A model generated the notes under the pieces. It did no database searches, was not told the DNA's origin, and saw only the letters and a list, made by a program, of their open reading frames with translations. From the NCBI RefSeq assembly GCF_963678635.1, contig NC_087066.1:25685736-25749735 (forward strand): a stretch of DNA of 64,000 nucleotides, in the 5' to 3' direction. This DNA comes from Symsagittifera roscoffensis (Eukaryota; Xenacoelomorpha; Acoela; Convolutidae). The translations under genes were made by a program, and so were the position numbers. Below are positions 32,624 to 44,699 of this stretch, piece after piece (position 1 is the first letter of the stretch; each line of letters starts with the position of its first letter).

Positions 32624-33818
32624 TGTTTTGGCGCCCACCCGAAATATTCAAACTATAACTGTAATCTACTTACTTCGAAAAGTTTTTTTTTCAAAAAAGA
32701 TGTATATAATTCAACATCATTGATTTACTACCCAGGTCTTGTTTTTATTTGATTCATCAATCGTTTGGTTAGTTATCTGTTTCGTTAACGCCTTAATTAA
32801 CCGCTTTGAAACTAAATTCATGAGAAAATTTTGGAGATTTTTAGCAAAAATTAAAGGTTCTACTGGTGAGCATTTTGTTAATTCATTGTCGCAATGCTTC
32901 AGTTTATTGCATATGTCATTAGTTTCAATTGCTTTGCTAATGGTTCACTATATTGTCTCAAACTATTTTGGAACTGAAAATCATCAGAAAATTTTGCTGC
33001 TCATGTCTTTACATAAATTGATTTGCTAATGCCTAAATTTTTTTGTAACCAAAAATTATCAGCAAAAAAATATTCGGGTTGAAATTTGAATTTTGTACGG
33101 ATGATTTACAGCTATTTCATGGTCAAAATGCTTCATTTCATAGCTCATAATTCTCGATTCATAAAATTTTACTTCTTTTACAACTTATTTTTAAAACGCT
33201 CACAACCCTGGATTTCAAAAAAATTTTTGTAAAATCTTCAAGTTTTTTTGGCAAACTTTGCTTTTTATCTTCAAAATTTTTGGAGTTTTCTTAAAGATCT
33301 TTACCGTTCTTTAAGATTCTTGACACGATGTTTCAAATAGTTTTAAAAATTTGTGAAAGATCGCAAAGATTGCTGAGCCTGAATATACGCTCGTGCAACT
33401 TTTTTAAATTTCCCTCGCCCTATAAGAGACAATATCCAAGAATTTGCTTTGTTAGATTTTACTGAGTATTTGATACTAACATCTACTTCAAAAAACACTG
33501 ATCATTCAATAAAAGCGAAAATAATTTGCCTGATTTTTTCAAGTGGAGTGCACAACTTGCAAAATGAACTCAAATATAGCAATAATCTTGCGAGAAAAAA
33601 GCGTGAATATTGTTTTATTTTGCAATATTTCTTGCATCATAGCTTGGAAACTTTGCTTTAAAGGACTACGAGTATGCCAATTTTATACATTGTAACAGAT
33701 CACCCCTTCGCTTTGCGATAGGGGAAGTTTAAATAACAAAATCTTAGTAACGGACAAAAAATTAATTTAAAATTTTCTTCCTACTCTTTTTGAGTCATCT
33801 CCTTTGAATTGAAAGCGC
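32624..33818. other. AT-rich intergenic sequence
   Basis: The first ~20 nt hold the primer-binding-site-like TGGCGCCCACCC (32629-32640). The remainder has short open frames (32739-33029, 33449-33661) of AT-driven composition and no recognised feature. Confidence 0.4.
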
Positions 33819-34339
33819 ATTGCTCCGACTTTTGTAACGAAAGTAAAAGAATATTTGTGCTCGGGTGGGTTTTTTTTCTTCAGACAAATTTCGACTTTCT
33901 AACTAGCCACTTTTGACGGAATTTCTTTTATCATTCAAAAAGTATTGTTGTCCGGAGCTTAATATTGAAATTATATTTCACCTGTGATTATGTTAAGAAA
34001 GGTTATGGTGTTTTAAAGATTGTGATTTTGGCCAATTTGGGACAATTAACGCGCGATATATTCCGCGCTTTTAGCGCTATTAACGTGTAAGCGGAGATTT
34101 AATCCGTCTTAGAAATCATTCCACATTGGTTGAAGGAAGCTTATTTTCAAAAATTGATTTGTTACTAGAAGCAAAATCTATCACTTTGTGCTTTATATGG
34201 CGTGTGGGGGATGATTTTTACAAGAAATCTCAACTTTCAATTCTTTGTTTTCGTTTTATTTTATTAATTTTAATTTTTTCTTGTTATTACGGCTCCATAG
34301 AAAGTAAAAGGCAGTCGGAACATTCAGGGGTTCGCTGAA
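33819..34339 (+). mobile_element. Helentron-like copy, nearly full length
   Basis: It runs from ATTGCTCCGACTTTTG to the 3' hairpin region (GTCGGAACATTCAGGGG near 34314-34330), with the last ~15 nt replaced. The 5' hairpin is weakened (ACTTTTGTAACGAAAGT). Confidence 0.65.
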
Positions 34340-34713
34340 TTTCAAAAGCTATAACAAACCATATCAGTGTGAACAAGTAAAAAAGTACTTACACTATAAA
34401 GTTATCGAAAACTTTTCTTCATATAGTAATTTACACGAAAAACGTTGTGTAAGTACTTTTTTACTTGTTCACACTGATATGGTTTGTTATAGCTTTCGGC
34501 TCTTTTTCCTTCCCCCCCCCACCTCACGCCAGTTTCAACTTATTAGTGTAACGAGTGGTTTTACGAGGTTGAGTATGAAGACCAAATATGTTTGCCGTGG
34601 CCTTATTAGTCTGTATGTAATTTTTCATAACAATCGGACAACGGGGTCAACAAATTTACATGTAAAAATTTGCAGGTGGGGGGAAGGAAAAAGAGCCTAG
34701 CTTTCGAAATTCA
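34336..34713. repeat. 59-bp inverted repeat, right arm interrupted by a MITE
   Basis: The left arm 34336-34394 pairs with 34447-34497 plus 34706-34713. The inner 50 bp (34345-34394 against 34447-34496) are perfectly complementary around a 52-nt spacer, and one mismatch lies further out. Transcribed, it would fold into a long hairpin. Confidence 0.85.
34498..34697. mobile_element. 200-bp MITE with 8-bp target-site duplication
   Basis: Terminal inverted repeats of ~20 bp (GGCTCTTTTTCCTTCCCCCC at the left, its reverse complement at the right end). The 8-bp duplication TAGCTTTC is at 34490-34497 and 34698-34705. No ORF. An 8-bp duplication fits hAT-, P- or Merlin-type transposases. Related partial copies seem to lie near 34971 and 36440 (GGCTCTTTTCC and GGGCTCTTTTTCCCC starts, each followed by a GTATGA...CAAAT segment). 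Confidence 0.8.
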
Positions 34714-34725
34714 AATTCAAAAGTT

Positions 34726-34765
34726 ATCTCAAGCAAGACTGCTCGTATCAGGGCGAAGTGTTTTT
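34726..34765 (-). mobile_element. Inverted 3'-end fragment of the Helentron-like family
   Basis: AAGACTGCTCGTATCAGGGCGAAG is the reverse complement of the family 3' terminus (here TACGAGCAGTCTT after the hairpin's CCCTGA). With the plus copy ending at 34339, it places two family 3' ends facing each other around the inverted repeat. Confidence 0.6.
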
Positions 34766-35735
34766 ACGAGGGGGTCGAAATTCTTGGAAAATCATTTTTT
34801 CGTTCCCCACTCTCCCTAGTGGCTTAGGCGTGAGGACATTAAGTTGATTACAAGATGGAATTTTCCGTCAATTACAGTTAATTTTCTTTGCACCCATTTG
34901 ATGTGAAAGATCTTGACTATGTCAACTTAGCGGGAAGGATTTTGACGTCAACCGAGCTATAAAACTCTTTGGCTCTTTTCCACTTCCCTCCATTTCAATC
35001 TTTTCAGTTTTCGTGATATTATGGCTCAATGCGTGATGTTACGATGTAAGGTATGAAAAACAAATCTGTTCATAGTTGCATAGTTGTTGGTGAGTTCACC
35101 ATGCAAAATCTCATTACATTATGACAATGTAAAAATAGTATGGCAAAAACAAAATTCAGGTAGAAAAAAGCCATATCCTTATTTTGACAAAGGTCTGCAA
35201 TTAGAGGCTGCTTATCTGAGCATTTTTTTCGTGTTTCCACTCTAAAAAAAGTTTGAGGTAAACTTACCGTAAGAAATCACTATAAGCTATCTCAACATTT
35301 ACGACACAACAGCAAAAAAGGCTCACCTTAACCTAAAGTTCAAACTGGTTAGAACTTGCTGTAAATGCACCTTCAGAAAAACTGAAAAAATGCTTTACAT
35401 TGAAAACCATGGTAATCTATTCAAACCTATAAACGGCAAAAATGAAACGGTTTTTCATCTTATTTTTTAAAACAATGAAAAGAACAGACAAACATTTTCT
35501 ATGAAATCTATCGTCTTCGCTACATCTACTTAGAACACAATGTTGAAACTTCGTCATATGATTCTTGAATTTAATTCAACACGTAAAAGGGGTAAATTGT
35601 AGTAATGAAGGTGAAGCTAAACTATTTCCAGCCGTTCAATAGAAAGTCGCATGACACTATTTTACAGTATAGCTCAAGAAATTAGTTTCTTTTCTGATAG
35701 TTTATTGAGAATTCATGTTTTTTGGCATCAACATC

Positions 35736-36200
35736 ATTATTCCAACTTTCGTAACGAAAGTAACGGAATATTTGTGCTCGGTTGGGTTTTTCTTCAGGCA
35801 AAAGTTTCGACTTTTTAACTAGTCTTTTTTGACAAAATTTTTCTATTTCAGTCAAAAAGTTTTGCTGTCTTGAGCTCAAATTTGAAAACATATTTCACTT
35901 GAGATAATTTTCAGAAAGTCATGGGGGTCTAAAGATCGCCATTTTGGCCTTTAACGCGCCTTAATCGTTATATTTGGCGCTTTTAACGCGTAAGTGGGGA
36001 TTTAATCCGTCTTAGAAATCGTTACAAGTTGCTTGAAGAAAACTTATTTGCCATCTTTGATTTGTAACTAGGAGCGAATTCTATCACTGTGTACTTTATA
36101 TGGCGTGTGGAGGGATGATTTTCACAAAAAATCTCAAATTGAAAAAAAAATCTTTGTTTTTTTCACATTTAATTTTTCATGTTATTACTTATTGATTATT
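35736..36200 (+). mobile_element. Helentron-like copy, 3' end truncated
   Basis: It starts ATTATTCCAACTTTCG with a hairpin-forming ACTTTCGTAACGAAAGT, keeps the central blocks through the TATATGGCGTGTGGAGGGATG segment, then loses identity before the terminal hairpin. Confidence 0.6.
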
Positions 36201-36210
36201 TTCACTCCTA

Positions 36211-39062
36211 GGGTAATTTTTGAGATTTGATACCGTAAATTTTTGCTTTCCACATTCGGAGAATCTGGTTCATGATTTCATATCATTCAAGTTGTTTTCA
36301 AGTGGTTATAAACATGTCTCAAAGACGTATCTCCCCAAACGCGAGAATGGGGAAGGGGGGGGGGGGAGAGACTGCTCAATTGATCCAAAAGAAGTTTCAA
36401 CTGCGATGGCTTAGTTTCGATTGAATGGCTACAACATAGGGCTCTTTTTCCCCACTATCGGTTTTAATGGCTAACGAATGGTAATACAAGGTTAGGTATG
36501 ACGACCAAATATGTTTACGAATAAATAGTAGCCAAAAAAATAGTAGTAGCCGAATAAATATTAGCCGAATAAATCTACATGACAATTTTAATAATAATCA
36601 GAACAAATGAAGTAAAAAAATGGTGGAGGGACGTAATTTACATGAATAGCGATTTTTACATTTAAATTATTTAAATTTTTATCCATTTAGATTATCCATA
36701 CTATTAAAAACCACTCATGTGTAAGTGAGTGTAATGATTTGTGACTCTCCAACTCCTACTTGAATAAACCAGAAAAACTTCTAGAGACAAATTCGTACAT
36801 GGTTAAAACTTTGGTGCATATTTGGTGTCTGATTTCAATTAACTTCGTTTTCATTGGAGCAAGTGAATCAAAACTAAACAAGACTGCCTCCTAGGAGCGA
36901 TTCAACTGCCCCTAAATTAGTAACGAAAGATTTTTTGGCTAGAAAAGGTATTTAAACGCCATACATTCTAGACACTATCAAACACCAAGTGTAAAAAGTT
37001 GAGTCGTGCTTAATTATTAGATTAGTTTGTCTCAATACAATTCAAAAAATTATGTTAAGCGCCTGAAATTACTGCGTATAAATCAATTTCATTTTAGTTT
37101 CAAAATTGTAAGTAAGTCTTTAAAGTTGCGCTTAAACTAATCACGAGCATGGCCAAAAAAGCAAATTTTGCTAATGTCAGGATTTCCAACCCCCCCCCCC
37201 CCCCCCCGGCTGGTCCTTTTTTCAGAGCTAAAATTGAAAATTTTTGGGAAAATTGTTTTTAGGTCGAATCATAATTTGTCGACTTATTTTCCCCTTCCAC
37301 AATTATTTCACGCTGTAATCAGTTTTAATTTTAGTCTCAAGCGTCTTTGATTAACTCCGGTTGCTTTCTCTTTTTTGTAAATTTAATGCGGCCTAAATGA
37401 ATTCGGCTCTTGTTTTAAAGGTTTAGTTAACTTATCGGTACTGGGATGAAAAATGATCAATCAGTGTTTTAGGAAATCAAATCGGCTGGTTGTATAAAAA
37501 TCAAAATTTCAATTTTTTATACGATCAAAGTTTTTTCATGACAACAATTTCCTTTGACTTTTTTTGTTTTTGGTTTACATGTCGTCGATCCACGGGTTTT
37601 CGGCTCGGTGAACGCTTGAAAAATATTAAACGCTTGTTTAATGTTAGTGGAACCTTTCTCGTCTGTTTTTCAGAGTTTGAGAAAATTGTTGATTTTTTTT
37701 GGACAATTTTCTTTGACATTTTTGTTTTCAGATCGATTGGCGTCTAACTACGTGTTGTTGGCTTAGTGAATTCTCGGAAAACACTTGAAGCTTGCTTATT
37801 GCTAGTGGTTGTGTTTCTCTTTTGTTTTCTGTGTTTTAATTTTCCATTTTTTTGCCAATTTTTTTTTCTCACTTACTTGCTTCATCTCACTGACCATCTC
37901 GTAGCTTTCAATGGTACGCTTTTTTTGTCTCAAATGATGCGAAGCTCCACTTCACCCCTGTGTTTAAAAACTATAGTTAAAAACCTAATTAACTAGGTGA
38001 AAGGTGAATTGATTTGAAATGTTGGCAAGGATTGGTTTTCGCTCTCGAATATAACTTCGAACTCGGTGGTGGTTGTCATGTGCCGGCCTTGACAGTCATC
38101 TAATCAACCAATAACAAAACCACGAACACAAGGTCACAGCACACATTAGCACTAAAAACATAGGGGCGGCATTTCATACCGCACAACTTTCGCTCCTTCA
38201 AAAAACTCTAAAATCACAAACTAAAACGCATAATTGAAAAATATAAGTTTTAGCTTTGGCCAAAAAGGATCAATTATGTTTTTAAATCTTCCTCCTATCC
38301 TCTTCTTTTTTTGTTTTTTTTTCTATTTTTTTTAAAGAACCTGATTAATCAATTTCTTGATGAGCGCGTTGACGACAGTTTCCCTGCTTATATTTGATTA
38401 GAAGCAGCGGCGGATTTTATGAAAAACGAAAGATTTATAGTTGATAAAATAGAAATCAAATATTTTTTGTCGTTGGCCGAGTCTTTCTTTTCTTTTGTTT
38501 TCTAAGCAAAATTATGTACAACGACTCATTATTAAAAAATTTTCATTTGAACATCATATTGAAGCCTTTTGTATCATATTGAAGCCCTTGTTGCCTCAAC
38601 CACGAAAAACTGACTAAAAAATTTTTACTTCTAAGTTCAATTCGAGCTGGCGAAATTAATAGAAGTTTTTATCCAAAATATCTTTATTATTCAAAATGAG
38701 CACATTTGGCTTCACTCCACCCAGTGAAGTCAGTTTTTGACTTTTTTTGCGTTGTCTTGGAATGAAACTCAAAATTTTCAAAAAGAAATACTTTAAGGAG
38801 GAAAAAGTTTTGTGCGGTTTATTCATAGTCTTGGTCACAGAAAAAACCTAATTTTTTATTATGTTGACACATAATCTTTAAATGAAAACGGAAACTGAAA
38901 ATAGATTTATCAGTTGCAACACAAGATAGCCGCTATCTGACTGAGAAAATAGAATTGTTAACTGGTAACAACTGACTCAAATTGATTATCAAAGATTACG
39001 CAAACACCCGACTAAGTCTTACGCAAACACCAGTTTTGGTGTTTTTTCTTTCACATCTAAAA
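36211..39062. other. AT-rich sequence left of the Maverick, no gene seen
   Basis: It contains a 12-nt G run (36355-36366), a partial MITE relative near 36440-36510 and an 18-nt C run (37190-37207). Several hydrophobic AT-driven open frames (37490-37747, 37766-37996) show no domain. Confidence 0.4.
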
Positions 39063-39068
39063 GTAAGA
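39063..39068. repeat. Left target-site duplication of the Maverick
   Basis: GTAAGA immediately before the terminal repeat, repeated exactly at 57348-57353. Six bp is the duplication length known for Maverick/Polinton integration. Confidence 0.9.
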
Positions 39069-39289
39069 AGTAGTATGCATATAGTGCGTTAGGATCGGGG
39101 GGGGGGGGGGGGGGGGGGTTGGCATACATGGATGACCATTAGGTATAAATCATAATGGTCACCATGTATTAAATGATCAGCAATGGTCACCATGTAATAA
39201 TCCTAATTGTCACCATGTATAATTTTATACCTAATAGTCCTCATGTAAAACTTCGGTATATTATTGAGTATTCCCACTGAACGTTGTGG
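39069..39289. repeat. Left terminal inverted repeat of the Maverick
   Basis: 221 nt, starting AGTAGTATGC. A 22-nt G run sits at 39097-39118, followed by several partly overlapping copies of an ATGGTCACCATGTA-type word. The match to the right repeat ends at GAACGTTGTGG. Confidence 0.9.
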
Positions 39290-39587
39290 TTACATGTTTG
39301 GTGCGGGAAAGGATTTGCCAAATCTTCGTTCTGAAACCAGCTGGAGTGTTTAACTGCGCTATAGACTGTTTGCTCAATTCTTCTTAAAACTTTGATTCAA
39401 ACTCAAATTACATACAAATACATACAAAAGTATGCTAAAGACACTATCGCTTAAATGAAATTGTTTATATCCTAGATTAATTGAGTTCCAAAGCTGAACA
39501 AAATCTCGCACTTAAATACACACTAAACACGGAATAGCGGTAGGTCAAATTTTATGTACAGACCACTCTCATATTAAATAACTGAAT

Positions 39588-39593
39588 TTTATT
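39588..39593 (-). terminator. Poly(A) signal of the polymerase gene
   Basis: AATAAA on the minus strand about 37 nt beyond the stop codon of the DNA polymerase gene (39630), just inside the left terminal repeat. Confidence 0.55.
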
Positions 39594-39629
39594 TACTATA
39601 CAAAAGTTAATGTGGTGTTTTTTTGTGTT

Positions 39630-42600
39630 TTAATCTATTCGTCGATTTTTTGACCGTGGTTCTTCTACTTCAACTGCTTCATAATCGAAAAACGAATCGT
39701 TGAAGAATGACGACTCGTCCTCATCGGAAGTATTGGCCTCCAGATCCGCGATATCCCCGCTATCAATATCACTGTCGTTGGTTTCTGCTGCCCGAATCAG
39801 ACCGGGGTCTGGAGTTTGCCAACTGCTATTGACCTGGTCCATCAGTTGTCGAAGCGAGCGATGTGGTTGTGTGTTCTCAACAGCAAAACTATCCTCAAAG
39901 TATTCATCATCAATTTCCGGATGGTCCCAATCAACGTTTTGAGTGTTAGCGAATTTTTCAGACACCCCATCTAGGAAATCGTCACAATCCCACGACACTG
40001 GCTGTTGACGATCTTCAAAAAATGGCATCCATTTTTCCAAATCGTCATCGTCAGTCGGGTCAGAATTAACAGCGGCTGTGTTGTCATCACTATCATCAAT
40101 GCCAATCACAGTTTGACCCACGATGTTTTTGTGACCGTAGGGAAGAGTCTGCTGACCATCATCGAGGATGTAGCGTTTGTCATCAAAAGCTGATAACGAT
40201 GTTTTCGTCGAAGTCACTGTTTGCAGATTGTGTGACTCGGATGCGATTCGACTGTTTTCAGTTTTGAATAACGAGCCAGAGGTCAAGGTGTCTCGATATC
40301 GCTGATGACTCAACATCTTCTGAGCAGCTTTAGATACACCTTTCGCCGATAATTTTCTGCAGTCTAAAATTTTATTTATATGATTACTAATCAATTTTTT
40401 GATGATCACTAATGTGTGGTGGTAAAAAAACCAAATACGATGTTTTTTTAAGAGCTACATCATGTTAACTTGAAGGCCAGGTGCAACAAAAAAAATACAT
40501 GAAGGCCAGGTGTGACCTTAAAAATTAGTCATCATTAAAAAAAAAAACAACAATCAACCAACACAAAAAAAAATCCCCGACAAAAAAATTTAAAAAAAAA
40601 AGTTTTTTGCCGACAAAAAAAATTTTTTTAAAAAAAATTTTAGCCCACAAAAAAAAATCGCCCACAAAAAAAAAACCAAAAATTTTCAAAAAAATTATTT
40701 TTTTTCGCCTAAAAAGTTTTTTTCCAATTTTTTTTCAAAACAAAAAACACTTTTTCGCCCGAAATTTTTTTTCGAACAAAAAAATTTTTTTTTTCCAAAA
40801 AAAAAAGTTTAGCCCACAAAAAAAACCGCCCACAAAAAAAAAAAAATTTTCAAAAAAAATTATACTTTTCGCCTAAAAAGTTTTTTTTCAAATTTCTTTT
40901 TTTTTGATAAAATTACATTTTTTCGCCCACAAATAAAAATTGCCTTCAGAAAAAAAAAATCACAAAAAATCAAAAAGTTTTGAAATTCGTGCTCACAAAT
41001 AAGGCAAATGGAAATTAATTACCTCTGGACACAATGGAATAAAGCTTGGGTTTGAGGGATATAAACACGGTTATAATGTCTCCTGGAAACTCATCCTTGA
41101 ATTTTAAAACAACCATTTTGTTTTTCGGGTCGTAGAGAGGGTGGTTCTTCGGGTAATTTGACAAGTCAAGTTCATTCAAAATATTCCTTTTTTCGGAAAT
41201 TTCTCGGTATAAATCTTCACTTTTGACTTGGTACAGGAGACTGTCTGTATCAGAATACAATAGTTGACATTCAAAATTTGGTTTCATTATATCGTAATGA
41301 AATTTATACATGTGAAACTTTGCTAACTCAAGAACACTAGCTCCCACAATTGTTGGGACATCCCAATAGATTTTTGTTGGATTCAAAGTGAACGCTGCCA
41401 AGTTTTCTCCCAAAATTTTGTAGGATTTAAATTCGAATGCACTAATTTCTCGCAAAGCGGCATGATAATCTCTAACTATCCGAACAAGCATCCGTTTGCG
41501 CTTCGACTCGCATGTTTTCCCATAAGCACAATTGTTCAGTAGTTTGTAAAAATCCTCCTCAAATTTATTTCTAGCTTGTTGTCGATTAGTCGTGTTCAAT
41601 GTGATGTATGGTTCTAACCATGCTTCTTGTTCAAACTTCAGCACACGGTGCACTTTTTTCACTTTAAGTCCCAACCTAACAAACAATTGCAATAGTTTGT
41701 AATGAATTGTATAATTTGACTTGTCATGCAGCGTCTGCAGTAACTTTTTGGTCTTTCCAATCGAACGTCTTGCAATGTCTTGATTTTTCATCTGCTCGAG
41801 TAAATTTGTTTGGTAGGGACTCAACCAATCCTGGGGTACACTTTCTTTAGTAGGAGCTAAAGGGTAATCTTGATGATCCTCATGCAGTTCTTCTGGATAC
41901 TCGAGATCAACTTCCAATATAAATCCAATCAAAGAGTCTTCAGTCATGTTGAGGATTTGGTTCACAATCACCTCGTCTTCTATATGCTCTATTAGCTCAA
42001 AGTTACGCACCGGTAATTTCTCCGTTTGCATGACGCCGCCGTTTGGGTTGAAGTCGGGGCATTCTTTGTTGTTGGCTTTGAAAAAGCGACTATGGAACAC
42101 GGATGCAGTACCACCTCGCATCATATTCTCGACCATTTCGAGATGCCTGCGGTCTGATAAAAGCTGAACATTCGAGTCTTTGCAGATACGTTTGAAGGCG
42201 TCTCCAGCTAAGTTTGAAGCACTAAAATGGTGCGCGCAGTCCAGACCATAAGTTTGGTGACTAATTTGTCGAAATTCTTCAAAGACGCAAGCAAGAAGGA
42301 GTGTATCACACTTGAGATACAAGTTGTGATAATCCTCCAAGTTTTGACATTTGAACACTCTAAAAATTTTCCTTGCATGTTCCAGATCCGCTTGTGAAAC
42401 TGCAACTTTTCCTCCATTCAAAACATCGGACCAATTTTGCAAAAGAGGCAATCCTTTTTCTGCAAATTTTTCTCTTCTGGTCATGTACGAATAAGGGTAG
42501 AAACTTTTTTGTCGTATCAGACACCGTTGCTCCTCCGTCTCGTTTGCAAAATACTTGTTCAAAATTGACATTTTTTCCGCTGGTAGATTATCAACCAATT

Positions 42601-44689
42601 TTTGCAGGGAAGAATTCAAAAACTTGCATGAGTCAATAAATCTGAGGTATTCAAAAACTTTTTGCTCAGATCCGTTTTTCCTTTTTATAGTTTTAATTAG
42701 GACTCCAATGCTTAACGATATATATTTTTCGTCGGTGCTAGGTATAACACTCATTGTACTTGTTGGCTCGCATTCATGCAATGCGAGACAAATGTGGTGA
42801 AGGTCATAGTTCTGGATGTTATGTCCAATGACTGGGGTGAAATTTACAGTTCGTCTTGCGAGGTTGCATTTTTCATGTGCCCATCCCAAAAATTTTCCAG
42901 AAAAATGGCAATGGTCAAGACATTTTTCGTGCTCATTGGTAAAATGTATACAGCAAATCCAACATGTTGATGTGTTTTCTTTGTTCAACGATTCTTGGCT
43001 TTCTAGAAATTGAGGAAACCGTCGCTTTTGATCATATATCTCTCTCGCTAATTGATGCAACTGATTGAGAAACTTTTTCATGCATTGATCAGAGCTGTCA
43101 TAGTCAAAGAAGTAGGGCTGTGAATTTCCGTGTTCAATTACAGCCAATGAATACCCACAAGCTTCGTGTTTTTGTACAACTCGGGTAGATGATTGCATGG
43201 ATTATCAGGACAAGAATCTACAGGTTTCAGAAATAATTCAAAATCAAACTAAATCACAAGTGGTACAAACCACAAGGCCTGGAGGTTTTTGAACTCGTAT
43301 CTGTTGGTAACTTTTTCTGCTGAAGGCATGACTACTAGAGCAGGTTCATGATCCTTACAACACTGGATGTGTTTCTCGTGAGTTTCATCACTCCAACTAA
43401 TGTGAAAGCAGTTTCTACATAAACGTGCAATTGGGCGATACTTACACCCTTTGATTTCGCAGATGAACTTTAACAAATCGATTATAAGTACATAGTGATG
43501 CTTGCAGGCTCATACAAGAGAAGCAGGTCCATGTCAAATATTTCAGTTTGGGTGCTGTTATCTTGGTTTGGTCGTTTTGATATATACATAGGCAACAAAT
43601 CTCCCTTGTGGTACTGGAACATATTTACCCGCACGTCGTTAAGTTGTTCAAATTTTCCAATTGAAGCGAAACTCATGGGTGAATCAAAATTACCTTGAGC
43701 TTTGTGTGCACTTTCAGCAGTGTATGTATCAGGTTGTGTCCGCGCAGCTGCTGGGTTCGCTTTTTGTTGATCAGTTAGAAGTAGGTCAACACCATGCTTC
43801 AGACTATAAGCAGCGGTAAAGCAAAGTTCGAAGCAATTATTATCTTCGTGATTTCTAATGTTTATCAAATTCTGGGACATTCGAATTCGAAAAGGCAAGT
43901 CAATATAAGATGACCCACGGTTTGGTGAAAACTTTGCAAGTTTAACAAAAACTTGAATTACGTGTTGCAAAACCCAACCGCTTGCATAAGATGCAAAAGT
44001 CTCCAAAACTGCTTGCATTTTTTCGACCATTTCAAAAAACTCATCATCTTCTAATCCTAAGCTCATCACAGGTTTCATATCAGAGTTTGCATAAATGTCA
44101 ATCCGCTCGTCGTGCTCAGTGTTACTAGAATCATTTATTACTTTAGGTTTTACCAAACCTAAATTAGCGCTGAACTGAACTTTTCTAGGTCCTTCTGCAA
44201 CTCAATCGATTATGAGACTTTGAATTTCATCTTTTTTCTCTTGCATAAAGTGCAAAAGGTCAATCGGCTGATTTTCATCCATGGGTTGGTTTCCGCCGAT
44301 CACATACGTTTCAAGAACACCGAAAAAAGCAGACTCACTTTTTTGAAGATTGGTGCCGTTGATTTCGTCTTCATCGACAGCATGCACATCACCGAGAGCA
44401 GCATTAGCAGCGGCACTTGTAGTGGCTAAATCAGCAGAGGCAGCTCTCATAACAGGAAGACCATGAATTGCTAGTAAATGAGCTGATAAGTTTTTGGGCG
44501 AATGAAATCCCAAATGACAATAATCACAAACACCTCCAAGTTGACCATGAGTGTGAAGAATATGTTTTTGTAAATTTGAATGCATCGATAAACAATAAGT
44601 CCTTTTTCAACAAAATGTTTGTCACGCTCATGGCGACTTCTATTGCTCTTATTTGCATATTTCTGTGGACAAAAATTGCATTTGAACAT
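39630..44689 (-). pseudogene. Protein-primed family B DNA polymerase of the Maverick (multiple lesions)
   Basis: Start ATG at 44689. N-terminal C2H2 zinc fingers (FKCNFCPQKY...RHERDKH, a damaged second, CDYCHLGF...HLLAIH) are followed by the conserved pre-exonuclease region (GSSYIDLPFRIRM, NNCFELCF) and another Cys/His cluster (CRNCFHISW). Exonuclease I is FDFE (43237-43248). In the long frame 41015-43198 come an HNH/endonuclease VII-like zinc module (Cys79 to Cys111), exonuclease II GHNIQNYD, exonuclease III YHNLYLKCDTL, polymerase motif A with EVDLEYP (Asp431), motif B NNCAYGKT, and motif C YSDTDS (648-653), all intact. An acidic tail follows the C-terminal exon. Lesions: a shift and apparent loss inside finger 2 near 44585, TGA 44202-44204, a shift near 43484, TAG 43249-43251 directly before exonuclease I, and a shift near 43200. 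The enzyme would replicate the element using a terminal protein primer. Confidence 0.9.
40364..41022 (-). other. Intron in the Maverick DNA polymerase gene
   Basis: The frame leaves the polymerase at KLYSIVSR with donor AGAG|GTAATT (41022) and resumes at acceptor TTTTAG|ACTGCAG (40363). Joining at these sites keeps the frame and gives the family's usual C-terminal order, ending in the conserved region that contains DDKRYILDDG and TLPYGH. The intron is 659 nt and contains ~450 nt of A/T homopolymer-like sequence (40530-40990). Confidence 0.75.
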
Positions 44690-44699
44690 TTTTTGAAAT

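Noticed and set aside
39119-39250. Regularly spaced short repeats in the Maverick terminal repeat as a CRISPR-like array
   Set aside because: Units are quasi-palindromic words of unequal spacing shared with the opposite terminal repeat, without unique spacers. The context is eukaryotic.
40607-40876. Lys/Phe-rich 89-residue frame on the plus strand
   Set aside because: It is only A/T homopolymer-like sequence inside the polymerase intron.
41946-43013. Several plus-strand frames of 64-88 residues opposite the DNA polymerase
   Set aside because: Antisense shadows of the long polymerase frame.
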